64,000 nucleotides of DNA from the NCBI RefSeq assembly GCF_001685355.1, contig NZ_CP016438.1:5146001-5210000 (forward strand). The letters run 5' to 3'. Origin of the DNA: Streptomyces lincolnensis (GTDB lineage: Bacteria; Actinomycetota; Actinomycetes; Streptomycetales; Streptomycetaceae). Of this stretch, positions 44,228 through 52,262 are shown piece by piece. The translations under genes and the position numbers were made by a program. How positions within the stretch are numbered: position 1 is the stretch's first letter; each line of letters opens with the position of its first letter. The notes below the pieces were generated by a model. It ran no database searches. It was not told the origin of the DNA and saw nothing but the letters and a program-made list of their open reading frames with translations.

Positions 44228-44623
44228 GTGAAGCGACTGAAGACCACGATCGGGCTGGTGACGGGTGCCGCGGCCGCCGTCGTCCTGGCCGCCGGGCCGG
44301 CCAATGCCATCAGCATCTGGATGTCCACCTCCGACAACGCGGGTTCGGGCTACTTCCAGAACTACGACGACACCATCGGCGTCTCCGACACACAGGGCGA
44401 CGGCATGAGCACGGTCACCCGCTGGGAGACCGACTACGGCCGCTCCGGCACCTGTGTGGACTCCAACGGCGCCGACAACGGCTACAAGGTGTGCGACTAC
44501 GACTTCGACGAGGACGGCTACGGGCGCATCAAGGTGTGCCTGCGCGACTACAGCAACGACATCGGCTGGATCAACTGCTCCACGTGGAGCGACTGGCACC
44601 CGGTCCGCGGTTTCGTCCGCTAG
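44228..44623 (+). CDS. Small secreted protein, unknown function
   Basis: 131 aa. Signal peptide: KRLK, hydrophobic TTIGLVTGAAAAVVLAAGP, and ANA cleavage site at about residue 27. The mature part of about 104 residues is rich in Asp, Gly, Tyr and Ser, with four Cys (GTCVD, VCDYD, VCLRD, NCSTW) suggesting two disulfides. Strings of acidic residues (DYDFDEDGYGR) could bind Ca. GTG start follows GGGGGAA. No family recognised. Preceded by an unusual hairpin and palindrome arrangement. Confidence 0.8.
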   Translation: MKRLKTTIGLVTGAAAAVVLAAGPANAISIWMSTSDNAGSGYFQNYDDTIGVSDTQGDGMSTVTRWETDYGRSGTCVDSNGADNGYKVCDYDFDEDGYGRIKVCLRDYSNDIGWINCSTWSDWHPVRGFVR

Positions 44624-44742
44624 GACCATCAGGAGGGCCTCAGGTCCTGTCCACCGTCGTTTCCGAGCCACTTTCGAACGCAGGGCTCTTGCCCAGCTCT
44701 TACCCATCCCGCTGACAGGTGCCGCCCCTAGCTTCGCTGTCC

Positions 44743-45693
44743 ATGACGGGAAACCAGACGGCCGAAGGGCCGAAACACAAGCGGGATCTGACGCGCCGCA
44801 AGGTGGTCGTGGCGGGCGGCGCGGCGGTGGTCGCCGTGGGGGCCGGTAGCGCTCTGGCGATGACCGCCTCCGCGGACGAGACGGGCTCGACGACGGCGAG
44901 GCCCACGTCGAGTTCCGGGTCGAGCGGCGCGGAGGTCTGTTACCGGCTCACCTCGGAGACCACCGAGGGGCCCTACTACATCGACGCGGACAAGATCCGC
45001 CGGGACATCACCGAGGACAAGGAGGGTATTCCGCTCACCCTCGACCTCAAGGTCGTCGACTCCGAGACCTGCAAGCCGATCGCCGACGCGGCCGTCGACA
45101 TCTGGCACTGCGACGCGCTCGGCATCTACTCCGGTTACGAGGACGCCTCGACCGGCGGTGGCGGCACGCCTCCCACCGGCGCGCCCACCGGCGCCCCCAC
45201 GGACACCCCCTCCGGCACCCCGACCGGTGAGCCGCCGTCGGGCGCGCCGACCGGAGGGACCGGCGGGGTCCATGAGGAGCCCACCGACGACGAGCGGTAT
45301 CTGCGCGGCACCTGGAGGACCGACCGGCAGGGCCGGGTCACCTTCAGGACGATCTTCCCGGGCTGGTACCGGGGCCGCTGCGTCCACATCCACACCAAGG
45401 TGCATGTGGACGGCGAGTGGACCGACGCCGGTTACGAGGGCGGGCACTCCTGCCACACCGGCCAGTTCTTCTTCGACGAGGAGTCCGTGCTGGCCTCCGC
45501 CGAGGTCGAGCCGTACTCCACCAGCACCACCGAGCGCACCACGCTCACCGAGGACACCATCTACGACCAGAGCGGCGCCGCGGGCGGTCTCCTGAAGCTG
45601 AAGTACAACCGGAAGAACATCGCCAAGGGGGTCGTCGGCTCCCTCACGATGGGTGTCGATCCCGAGGCGACCAACACCGGCGGCGGCACCTGA
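44743..45693 (+). CDS. Exported intradiol ring-cleavage dioxygenase (Tat substrate)
   Basis: 316 aa. Tat-type signal TRRKVVVAGGAAVVAVGAG (about 17-35). Dioxygenase-fold domain with the iron ligands Tyr129 (LGIYSGYED), Tyr209 (GWYRGRCVHIHTKV), His215 and His217. A Pro/Thr/Gly-rich insertion (GAPTGAPTDTPSGTPTGEP, about 141-172) separates the two ligand halves and is absent from the other copy at 33649. The substrate is probably an extracellular catechol from plant or humic matter. ATG 44743 is chosen; GTG 44719 is possible. Neither has a strong RBS. Confidence 0.9.
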   Translation: MTGNQTAEGPKHKRDLTRRKVVVAGGAAVVAVGAGSALAMTASADETGSTTARPTSSSGSSGAEVCYRLTSETTEGPYYIDADKIRRDITEDKEGIPLTLDLKVVDSETCKPIADAAVDIWHCDALGIYSGYEDASTGGGGTPPTGAPTGAPTDTPSGTPTGEPPSGAPTGGTGGVHEEPTDDERYLRGTWRTDRQGRVTFRTIFPGWYRGRCVHIHTKVHVDGEWTDAGYEGGHSCHTGQFFFDEESVLASAEVEPYSTSTTERTTLTEDTIYDQSGAAGGLLKLKYNRKNIAKGVVGSLTMGVDPEATNTGGGT

Positions 45694-45738
45694 CCCGCTG
45701 ACCCGCTGACCCGCTGACCCGCTGACCCGCTGACCCCG
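45691..45738. repeat. Six 8-bp tandem repeats starting at a stop codon
   Basis: TGACCCGC is repeated five times (45691-45730) followed by TGACCCCG. The first TGA is the dioxygenase stop codon. Because 8 is not a multiple of 3, the successive TGAs close all three forward frames. Confidence 0.9.
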
Positions 45739-45773
45739 TGGTCCGGGTCGATGGGTGCGCGCGATGACCGCAC

Positions 45774-45872
45774 GTTCACATATGTGGAGCTTCGCCCAGC
45801 CCATTGACCCGGAACACGGGCCTCCGTAAGGTCCCGAGGTGCCCGCGTACGTGATTGCTGTTCACGTATGTG
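45774..45872. promoter_or_regulatory. Twin operator-like palindromes upstream of the MFS gene
   Basis: GTTCACATATGTG (45774-45786) and GTTCACGTATGTG (45860-45872) differ at one base and are 86 bp apart, roughly eight helical turns. Each contains a CACNTATGTG dyad (perfect CACATATGTG in the first). The second sits just before the RBS (GAGGGAG at about 45879), as a repressor site would. Confidence 0.65.
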
Positions 45873-45891
45873 CACCATGAGGGAGACAACG

Positions 45892-47229
45892 ATGTCAGAA
45901 GTCGTGATACCAGACGCCGAACGCCGGGCCGTCACCAAGTTCCTGCGCCGCATGCTGCCGCTCCTCGTCCTGATGCTGCTGGTCAACCAGATGGACCGGA
46001 CGAACGTCGGCTTCGTGCAGGACGAACTCAGGGCCGACGTCGGGGTGAGCGCCACCGCCTACGGCCTCGGCGCGGGCCTCTTCTTCATCGGCTACGCGCT
46101 GTTCGAGGTGCCCAGCAACATGCTCCTGGAGCGCTTCGGCGCCCGGGTGTGGCTGACCCGCATCATGATCACCTGGGGTCTGGTGATCGTGGCGATGTGC
46201 TTCATCCACAACGTCACGATGTTCTACGTCCTGCGCTTCCTGCTCGGTGTCGCGGAGGCGGGCTTCTTCCCCGGTGTGCTCCTCTACTTCACCCAGTGGC
46301 TGCCCGACTCCAGCCGCGGCCGGGCCAACGCGATCTTCCTCGGCGGCTCGGCCACGGCGTACATCGTGACGGGGCCCATCACCGGGGCGCTCCTCGAAAT
46401 GCACGGCGTGGGCGGATTCGCCGGCTGGCGCTGGATGTTCGTGCTGGAGGGCGTCTTCTCGATCGTCGTCGGGATCGTCGCCGGGTTCTTCCTGGTCTCG
46501 CGCATCGAGGAGGCGGGCTGGCTCACGCGGGAGGAGAAGGACGCGCTGGCCTCGGCGGTCGCCCGGGACGAGGAGGCCCGCACCCGGGCGCCCAAGGTGT
46601 CCCGCCTCAAGCTCATCCTGCACCCGCAGGTCGCCCTGCTGACCGGTGTCTTCTTCGCGATGGCGCTCACCGGGTACGCGATCACCTTCTGGCTGCCGAG
46701 CCTGGTCGACGACATCGGCGGACTCTCGCCGTTCCAGGTCGGACTGCTCTCGGCCATCCCGTGGATCTGCGCGGTGATCGCGATGTACACGGTCAGCCAC
46801 TACACCGACAAGGCCCCCGACCGCCGCCCCTACCTCGCGATCGCCCTGGTCCTGTCGGCCGTCGGCACCTTCCTGGCCACCCTGGGCTCCCCCTGGTTCG
46901 GCCTCGCCGCGCTCACCCTCGCCGCCGTCGGCGGGAAGTGCGCGGCCTCCCTGTACTGGCCGATGGCCCAGTCCGGCCTCGACCTCAAGATCGCCGCGCC
47001 GGGGCTGGCCGTGGTCAACTCCATAGGAAACCTGGGCGGTTTCGTCTCCCCCTTCCTCTTCGGCTACCTCCAGGACACGACCGGCAGCACCAAGGGGGGC
47101 CTGTACACCCTCTCCACCGCCTCGCTGCTCGCCGTCATCGGCGTGATCTACATCAAGAACACCCGCGGAAAGACCGGCGGCCTGTCCCGGACCGCCACGG
47201 AGAGCGGCCGGCGGCCGGTGGCCTCCTGA
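45892..47229 (+). CDS. MFS transporter, anion:cation symporter (ACS/GudP-like) family
   Basis: 445 aa, about 12 TM. The family signature is NQMDRTNVGFVQDELRADVGVS at the start of TM1-2, with PSNMLLERFGARVWLTRIMITWG (motif A region) and LRFLLGVAEAGFFPGVLLY (TM4), quoted in parts. Carries organic acids such as glucarate, galactonate or aromatic acids in homologues. ATG 45892 follows GAGGGAG; a GTG at 45868 is less likely. Twin palindromes upstream suggest repression by an unlinked regulator. The neighbouring exported catechol dioxygenase makes uptake of aromatic-acid products an attractive but unproven role. Confidence 0.92.
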   Translation: MSEVVIPDAERRAVTKFLRRMLPLLVLMLLVNQMDRTNVGFVQDELRADVGVSATAYGLGAGLFFIGYALFEVPSNMLLERFGARVWLTRIMITWGLVIVAMCFIHNVTMFYVLRFLLGVAEAGFFPGVLLYFTQWLPDSSRGRANAIFLGGSATAYIVTGPITGALLEMHGVGGFAGWRWMFVLEGVFSIVVGIVAGFFLVSRIEEAGWLTREEKDALASAVARDEEARTRAPKVSRLKLILHPQVALLTGVFFAMALTGYAITFWLPSLVDDIGGLSPFQVGLLSAIPWICAVIAMYTVSHYTDKAPDRRPYLAIALVLSAVGTFLATLGSPWFGLAALTLAAVGGKCAASLYWPMAQSGLDLKIAAPGLAVVNSIGNLGGFVSPFLFGYLQDTTGSTKGGLYTLSTASLLAVIGVIYIKNTRGKTGGLSRTATESGRRPVAS

Positions 47230-47232
47230 GCG

Positions 47233-48009
47233 GAGGCGGCGCGGTCCGTCGGACGATCCAGAGGAGGCCGTTGCCGCCGATGAGCGTGCTGTCGGCCTGC
47301 GTGAGCCCGACCGAGGCGGCCGTGAACAGGCGGCTGCCCGTGGCGGTCGGGCGGGAGGTCCCCCACCGCGCCGGTGTAGTTGTTCTCACCGGCCGCGCCG
47401 ACGAACAGCTCGGGCCGGCCGTCCTTATTCACGTCCCCGGCCGAGACCGTCGCGCCGGTACCGAGGGCGCCCGAGCGGCGGCCCGGGACGACGGTCACCT
47501 GGCCGGCATCGGCCTTGGCGAGGTCCTCGTACGGGGAGCCCACCACGATGTCGGCGAGGCCGTCCCGGTTCAGGTCCGTCACGGCCGGCGCGGCGCCGAA
47601 GTCGTCGCCCTTCTCGCTCGCACCCGGGACGCCCGCGGTGTTCTGGGTGATCTGCACGGGCTTCGCGTCGGTCAGGACGCCGTTCCTCGAGCCGTGCCAG
47701 ATGAGGACACGGCCTCCCAGCGCGCCGTCCGTCCCGTCGGCGTCGGGCTCGTCGGGGTCGCCTGCCACGAGGTCGTGGTATCCGTCGCCGTTGATGTCGC
47801 CGACGGCCGCGATCAGGCCGTTGCCCTGCTGGAGTTCGTTGCCGATGAGGGGATCCGCGTAGACCTGGCCGCCGCTCAGTCCGTCGAGACGGGTGGTGAC
47901 GACGGCGGGATCGGGGACGCCCTGGCGGTCGAAGTCGCCCAGCGCGACGGACTCCACGGAGGGGGTGTTCCGGTTGTACTCGACGGAACCGTAGGAGCCG
48001 GACTCCGGT
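47233..48009 (-). pseudogene. Degenerate FG-GAP (beta-propeller, integrin-like) gene, 3' part
   Basis: The minus strand codes clear FG-GAP repeats: VALGDFDRQGVPDPAVV, AVGDINGDGYHDLVAGDPDEP, AVTDLNRDGLADIVVGSPYED, and AGDVNKDGRPELFVGAAGE. About 20 residues are missing between GRRSGALGTG and ATVSAGD compared with the family spacing. After NNYTGAV (about 47370) homology continues in another frame (SRLFTAASVGLTQADSTLIGGNGLLW), so a frameshift is present. No signal peptide or intact start remains. The 5' part is replaced by inverted FG-GAP sequence (next entry). Family members are secreted; this copy is not expected to work. Confidence 0.8.
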
Positions 48010-48246
48010 GCGGTGACGGTCCTCTGGGGCAGCCGGAGCGGGCTGACCAGCGGCACGGACCTGCCCTCGCCCGCCACGGCCGCCGACGATCCCGCGTACT
48101 ACGGCCTCGACGTCTCCGCGCTCAGCCTTGGAGCCGGCGCCGCGACACGGATCGCCGTCGCCGGGTACGACGGATCCGTGTTCTCCAGCGGGCCGTTCCG
48201 CCGGACGGACCTGGGGCATGCCGATCTCGGCCGGGTCGACCGGGGG
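48001..48246 (+). pseudogene. Inverted FG-GAP gene fragment
   Basis: On the + strand, codons with strong GC third-position bias read DSGAVTVLWGSRSGLTSGTD, then AYYGLDVSALSLGAGA and AVAGYDGSVFSSGPF. This is the N-terminal-half FG-GAP pattern (VTVLWGS...SGLT...SGPF). The frame is closed upstream at 47992 by TAG and loses coding character after about 48245. It abuts, head to head, the minus-strand fragment ending near 48009. In-place inversion of the 5' part of one ancestral gene is the simplest explanation. Confidence 0.65.
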
Positions 48247-48348
48247 CCTCCGCAATGCATGACCGTTGAGCAGGACGGTGTCAGCAGGCAGCACATCAGG
48301 CGGGCTGCGGCGTGTCCCACCCACCGACGGCACCGGACCGACGCCTCG

Positions 48349-49710
48349 TCAGGCGAGCGCCGAGGTCGAGGTCGAGGCCGAGGCCCCCACGAAGTCCCTG
48401 CGCAACGGCATGCCGGACCGGCCGTCACCGCCGGTCCTGACCGCCAGCACCTGGTTGACGCCCATCGTGTTGGTCTCGAACCCGACCGCCGACGCCGCCA
48501 TATACAGGCGCCATACCCGCGCCCGCCCGGGCGAGGTCAGCTTGACCGCCTCGTCCCAGTGCGCTTCGAGGCTGGCCACCCACTCACGTAGCGTGAGGGC
48601 ATAGTGCTCGCGCAGGGACTCGACGTCGCGCACCTCGAAGCCCGCTTCCTCCAGCAGCGACACGGTGGAGCCCATGGGAGCCAGCTCGCCGTCGGGGAAG
48701 ACGTACCGGTCGATGAAGGGGTCCATCCGGTACTTCCCTTCGTCCCGCACAGGACGCCGCGCTATCTGGTGGTTGAGCAACCTCCCGCCGGGCTTCAGCA
48801 GTTGATGCAGGATGTCCACGTACTCTCGGTACCGCTTCCCGCCCACGTGCTCGGCCATACCGATCGAGGAGATCGCGTCGAAGGGAGAGTCGTCGATCTG
48901 GCGGTAGTCCTGCACCCTGATCTCCACCAGGTGCTCAAGCCCCGCCGCGGCAACACGCTCGCGAGCCAGTGCCGCCTGCTCGTCCGAGATGGTGACCCCT
49001 ACGACCTGTACGCCGTAGCGTTCGGCCGCGTGCATGGCCATCGAGCCCCAGCCGCAGCCCACGTCCAGCAGCCGCTGCCCCTTGCGCAGAGCGAGCTTGT
49101 GGCAGACCAGGTCCAGTTTGGCCTCCTGGGCCTGCTCCAGAGTGTTGTCGGAGCCGGAGGACGGGTCGCCCTGCCAGTAGGCACAGGAGTAGACGAGCGA
49201 GGGGCCCAGGACCAGGGCGTAGAAGTCGTTGCCCACGTCGTAGTGGTGGCTGATGGCCGCCTTGTCACGGCGCATGCTGTGCGCGGGACCGCGACGGCGC
49301 ACCACCTCCTCGGCCGGCGGTGCCGGCGGGAGCACGACACCCGCGAGGCCGAGCGTCCGGCTCACGGTACGCAGGCTGCCGGGTGTGGTCAGCACGCTCA
49401 GCGCTCCGCGGAGCGCCGCCGTGCGGCTGCCGGACTCCTCCCGTTCCCACAGCAGCGTCGAGATGCGTTTCAGCAACTCGTACAGGTCGCCGTCGACTTC
49501 GAGGTCTCCGGCCACCCAGGCGCGGGCAAGCCCCAGCTCGCCGGGCCGCCACAGCAGGCGCCGCAGGGCTTCGCGGTTGTGCAGGACGAAGGCCGGCCCG
49601 TCCTTGGGGCCGGCCGTGCTGCCGTCCCAGAGGCGGATTCCCACGGGCAGGGGGAGACCCAGTACTTGTTCACTGAAGCGGGCCAGAACTGCTGCGGCTG
49701 GTTCGGTCAT
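48349..49710 (-). CDS. cfa: Cyclopropane-fatty-acyl-phospholipid synthase family methyltransferase
   Basis: 453 aa SAM-dependent enzyme that methylenates or methylates unsaturated membrane phospholipid acyl chains. N-terminal SCP2-like region, then ISHHYDVGNDFYALVLGPSLVYSCAYW (quoted in parts), motif I LLDVGCGWGSMAMHAAERYG, GVTISDEQAALARERV, SIGMAEHVGGKRY, and a CFA C-terminal helix. Full length. The C-terminal tail ASASTSTSALA comes from a short GAGGTC-type repeat. The ATG is preceded by the tail of a truncated gene whose stop lies 10 bp upstream, with GAGAGG as RBS. Confidence 0.93.
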   Translation of the reverse strand: MTEPAAAVLARFSEQVLGLPLPVGIRLWDGSTAGPKDGPAFVLHNREALRRLLWRPGELGLARAWVAGDLEVDGDLYELLKRISTLLWEREESGSRTAALRGALSVLTTPGSLRTVSRTLGLAGVVLPPAPPAEEVVRRRGPAHSMRRDKAAISHHYDVGNDFYALVLGPSLVYSCAYWQGDPSSGSDNTLEQAQEAKLDLVCHKLALRKGQRLLDVGCGWGSMAMHAAERYGVQVVGVTISDEQAALARERVAAAGLEHLVEIRVQDYRQIDDSPFDAISSIGMAEHVGGKRYREYVDILHQLLKPGGRLLNHQIARRPVRDEGKYRMDPFIDRYVFPDGELAPMGSTVSLLEEAGFEVRDVESLREHYALTLREWVASLEAHWDEAVKLTSPGRARVWRLYMAASAVGFETNTMGVNQVLAVRTGGDGRSGMPLRRDFVGASASTSTSALA

Positions 49711-49720
49711 GTGAAACCTC

Positions 49721-49870
49721 TCAGTTCAAAACGCGGGCCTTCTCCACCGGCCCCACATCGGCCGGCAGCTGGTGGGCGTAGGAGCGGGGGATGGAGAACA
49801 CCCGTGTGTGACCGTGCCCATCGCGCTGTGCCTTGCGCAGCAGGCCGTCCGCGACATCGTGGGCGGCCTG
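49721..49870 (-). pseudogene. 3' remnant of an unidentified gene coupled to cfa
   Basis: About 50 codons ending in TGA 10 bp before cfa have strong GC third-position bias and read QQAAHDVADGLLRKAQRDGH, then TRVFSIPRSYAHQLPADVGP and VEKARVLN. There is no start codon with RBS, and the coding bias fades upstream of about 49870, next to the SGNH hydrolase end. It looks like the tail of a gene once translated just before cfa. The family is not recognised. Confidence 0.5.
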
Positions 49871-49898
49871 CTGTCGTCCGGGATCTACTGACTGACTG

Positions 49899-51026
49899 TC
49901 AGCTCTCGTTTGTCGTACGGCGCCTGCGCGCGAAGTAGACCGCGGCGCTGCCGGCCGCCACGACGGCGAGACCGGCACCCGCGAGGACGGGGGTGCTGCT
50001 CGACGCGCCGGTTTCGGCGAGGTCTCCGTTCGTGGACGGCTGGTTCGCCCCCGTGTCGCTGCCGGTGCCGCTGCCGCTGCCCGTGCTGGTGCCGGGCTCG
50101 GGCGTGGCCGAGTCGTCAGGGGTGGGGGTAGGGGACGGACTCGCACCGGGCACGTCGGTGTCGGCGAGCTGCGCCGCGAAGGCGCCGGCGATCACCTTGT
50201 GGCCGTCGGCGTTGGGGTGGGGGTCCTTCATCGTGCACGCCCAGGTCAGCTGGCAGATCTTGGCCACGCTCACCGGCGCCTCGCCCGCGCCGGGCACGTT
50301 CACCTGCGTGGTGAAGTCGTCCGAGGAGAAGGCCCCGGCCACGTCCGCCACCTTGAAGCCGGTGGACTTGAACACCTGGGTGATCCCCGTGTTGGCGGCC
50401 TTGACCAGGGGTGCCGACTCCTTGGCGGCCTGCTGCCCCCCGGCGCCCTGAAGCCAGGCCCCCAGGAACGGGTTGTGGTAATTCGAGCCCACGAACTGCG
50501 TGTTCTCCGTGCCCGCCTCGCGGAGCGCGCCCGCGATCTGGGCGAGGTTCTTCGCCATGGTCTGGCTCCGGCTGTTCAGGCACGCCCCGTCGAGGGTGCC
50601 GGCCGGGCCGACGCAGTTGAGGAGGATGTCGTTCGCGCCCACGCTGAGGGTCACGTAGGCGACCTTGCCGCGGTGCTGGGCCAAGGCCTGCAGGGCGGCG
50701 TCCAGTTGGGACTTGGCGTTCGGGTAGTCGCACTTGCCGCCCTTGATCAGAGACTCGGTGGTCTCAGCGGTGCAGCCGAGGCGTATGTGCTTCAGTCCGG
50801 GGGTGCGCTGCTTGAGCTGCGCGTAGAGATCGTCGGTGTAGGCGAGGTCGGTGTCCTTGTCGACGTCCGGCTGGTAGCCCGTGGTCAGGGAGTCGCCGAG
50901 CGAGATGTAGTACGTGGCGTCCTTGCCGTTGGTCGCCTCGTCGGCGATGGCCGGTCCGGGCGTGCTCAACGCGATCGCCGCAGCAGAGATGGCCAGTCCG
51001 GGGCCGAAACGCTGGAGGTATCTCAT
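49899..51026 (-). CDS. Sortase-anchored SGNH/GDSL hydrolase
   Basis: 375 aa secreted esterase/lipase-type hydrolase. Signal peptide ends near AIA-DEA (residue about 28). Block I GDSL (44-47, Ser46 nucleophile), Gly in the ACLNSRS region, GANDI (block III), and DPHPNADGHK with the catalytic Asp and His. A Ser/Pro/Thr/Gly linker leads to the sorting signal LAETG (336-340), a hydrophobic segment and RRRRTTNES. LAETG is the class E sortase motif of Streptomyces, so it should be linked to peptidoglycan. ATG 51026 is preferred over ATG 51077. Confidence 0.93.
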   Translation of the reverse strand: MRYLQRFGPGLAISAAAIALSTPGPAIADEATNGKDATYYISLGDSLTTGYQPDVDKDTDLAYTDDLYAQLKQRTPGLKHIRLGCTAETTESLIKGGKCDYPNAKSQLDAALQALAQHRGKVAYVTLSVGANDILLNCVGPAGTLDGACLNSRSQTMAKNLAQIAGALREAGTENTQFVGSNYHNPFLGAWLQGAGGQQAAKESAPLVKAANTGITQVFKSTGFKVADVAGAFSSDDFTTQVNVPGAGEAPVSVAKICQLTWACTMKDPHPNADGHKVIAGAFAAQLADTDVPGASPSPTPTPDDSATPEPGTSTGSGSGTGSDTGANQPSTNGDLAETGASSSTPVLAGAGLAVVAAGSAAVYFARRRRTTNES

Positions 51027-51515
51027 CACTTGGTGCACTTTCAGTTGTTTGTGGGGGCCCGAAATGCCGAACGGCACGGGGGGAGAGAGATGGTGGGAAG
51101 CAGCGCAACTCAGCCGCCACGGTTCCCGGGCACCCGAAGAAGGCTTAGATGGGATGTATGCCGCCGATGAGATTGCGGGTTCTGCCCGGGTTCATTTCGG
51201 GTGCGGGCGTCAATCTAGGGGGCAGGCCACCGGCTTGGCTGTGGGAAGGCCGACAAAGTGACGGGTCCTTTGACTCGTGTAACTGCCAAAATGGTCCCAC
51301 CAATTCGCACTTGGTGACGGGACCCGTTGGTAGCCTGTCTGTCGGTGTTCGACTGGGGAGGAATTCTCCTCTCAGAAACAGGCACCGAGGCTGTCTGGTG
51401 CTGGTGCTGCTCCTAGGCTGAGAGTGCTCGGGGCATGCGGATCTCCTCCGCGTAGTTGGCCATCACGCGGGCAGGCCGGGGCTGACCGTGCGACGTATGC
51501 GCGACGGTCAGGGTG
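51027..51515. other. 489-bp intergenic region, comparatively AT-rich
   Basis: Upstream of the SGNH hydrolase. GC drops at about 51255-51400 below all nearby coding DNA. A small stem GAGGA/TCCTC (51357-51370) lies in it. The minus strand from about 51478 to a stop at 51413 reads NYAEEIRMPRALSA, possibly another gene tail. Frames of about 90 codons exist but have no coding bias. No RNA gene recognised. Confidence 0.5.
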
Positions 51516-51686
51516 ATGGCCCGGGACGGCCGGGTCGCGGTGGAGGGACGGACGTACGCCGTCTCGAACCGGCCGGGCGGGGTGACGCCGTACTACTACG
51601 CGGGCGGCGAGGTCGCGGGGCGGCGCGTCCCCGCCGGCTGGTACAGCGTGCCGTGGTGGATGGCGGCGGCAGCGGTGCCCGTCTGA
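51516..51686 (+). CDS. Small orphan ORF, 56 aa (possibly a gene remnant)
   Basis: ATG 51516 to TGA 51684-51686. Third codon positions are G or C in nearly every codon, a strong coding signal for this genome. The peptide reads GRVAVEGRTYAVSNRPGG, YYYAGGEVAGRRVPAGW, and ends YSVPWWMAAAAVPV. A GTG immediately before the ATG is an alternative start; there is no good RBS. No family recognised. It may be an intact small protein or the 3' end of a lost gene, in keeping with the remnants at 47.2-51.5 kb. It faces the PH-domain gene. Confidence 0.5.
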   Translation: MARDGRVAVEGRTYAVSNRPGGVTPYYYAGGEVAGRRVPAGWYSVPWWMAAAAVPV

Positions 51687-51711
51687 ACCGCCACCACCCC
51701 GCCGCCCGGCG

Positions 51712-52077
51712 CTACTTCGCGACGAACTGCGTGAGGATCGCCTGCACCTCGTAGATGTCGACGCCCTTGGTGAAGGTCTTCTGGATCGGGACGGAGTTGC
51801 CCGAGACCCAGATCTTCAGCTCGGCGTCGAGGTCGAAGGTGCCGGCGGTCTCCACCGCGAAGTGGGTGATGCTGCGGAAGGGGATGGAGTGGTACTCCAC
51901 CTTCTTGCCGGTGATGCCCTGCTTGTCGACCAGGAGCAGGCGGCGGTCGGTGAACAGGATGACGTCGCGGACCAGTTGGTACGCGGCCTGCACCTGCTCG
52001 CCGGGGCCCAGCAGACGGGCGTAGTCCTGCTGCGCCTGGGCCGGGTCGACGGTGTGCGCGTTGCCGAAAAGTGCCAT
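51712..52077 (-). CDS. Bacterial PH-domain protein
   Basis: 121 aa single bacterial pleckstrin-homology domain: VRDVILFTDRRLLLVDKQG, KKVEYHSIPFRSITHFAVET, and a C-terminal amphipathic helix VDIYEVQAILTQFVAK, quoted in parts. Cytoplasmic, without TM. Ring-forming members (YvlB/BPHL type) are known, but the function is unknown. ATG 52077 follows a G-run RBS (GGGGGG); the upstream open frame is rejected. Divergent from the pectate lyase over 185 bp. Confidence 0.88.
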   Translation of the reverse strand: MALFGNAHTVDPAQAQQDYARLLGPGEQVQAAYQLVRDVILFTDRRLLLVDKQGITGKKVEYHSIPFRSITHFAVETAGTFDLDAELKIWVSGNSVPIQKTFTKGVDIYEVQAILTQFVAK

Positions 52078-52262
52078 GGTTGTGGATCCCCCCACTTGTG
52101 CCGGTAAGTCACCGGCTTCACATGATCTTCCGGATGTATACCGTCTGCGGGGGAAGTGTGTACAGGCTTGTGGAAGATGTGATCGGAAACGGCAACCCTT
52201 CGGTTTCCTGCGGCCACTGACGGGATGACAGCACGTCACCCCATCACCGTAAGGACCCGTTC

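Noticed and set aside
44150..44230. ydaO-type (c-di-AMP) riboswitch before the secreted-protein gene
   Set aside because: GGGGGAA is present, but the leader is far too short and lacks the two-domain architecture; the run is simply the RBS.
44577..44590. GCTCCACGTGGAGC palindrome as a third parS
   Set aside because: It shares the CACGTG centre but differs from GTTTCACGTGAAAC at two positions in each half, and lies in codons of the secreted protein.
45855..48269. Long + strand frame overlapping the MFS gene and FG-GAP remnants
   Set aside because: The MFS gene in a neighbouring frame has clear TM and motif content. Apart from the 48001-48246 piece, which is in a different + frame, nothing on this strand resembles a protein family.
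51149..51421. 90-codon frame in the AT-rich gap upstream of the SGNH hydrolase
   Set aside because: No GC third-position bias, no RBS and no recognisable sequence features.
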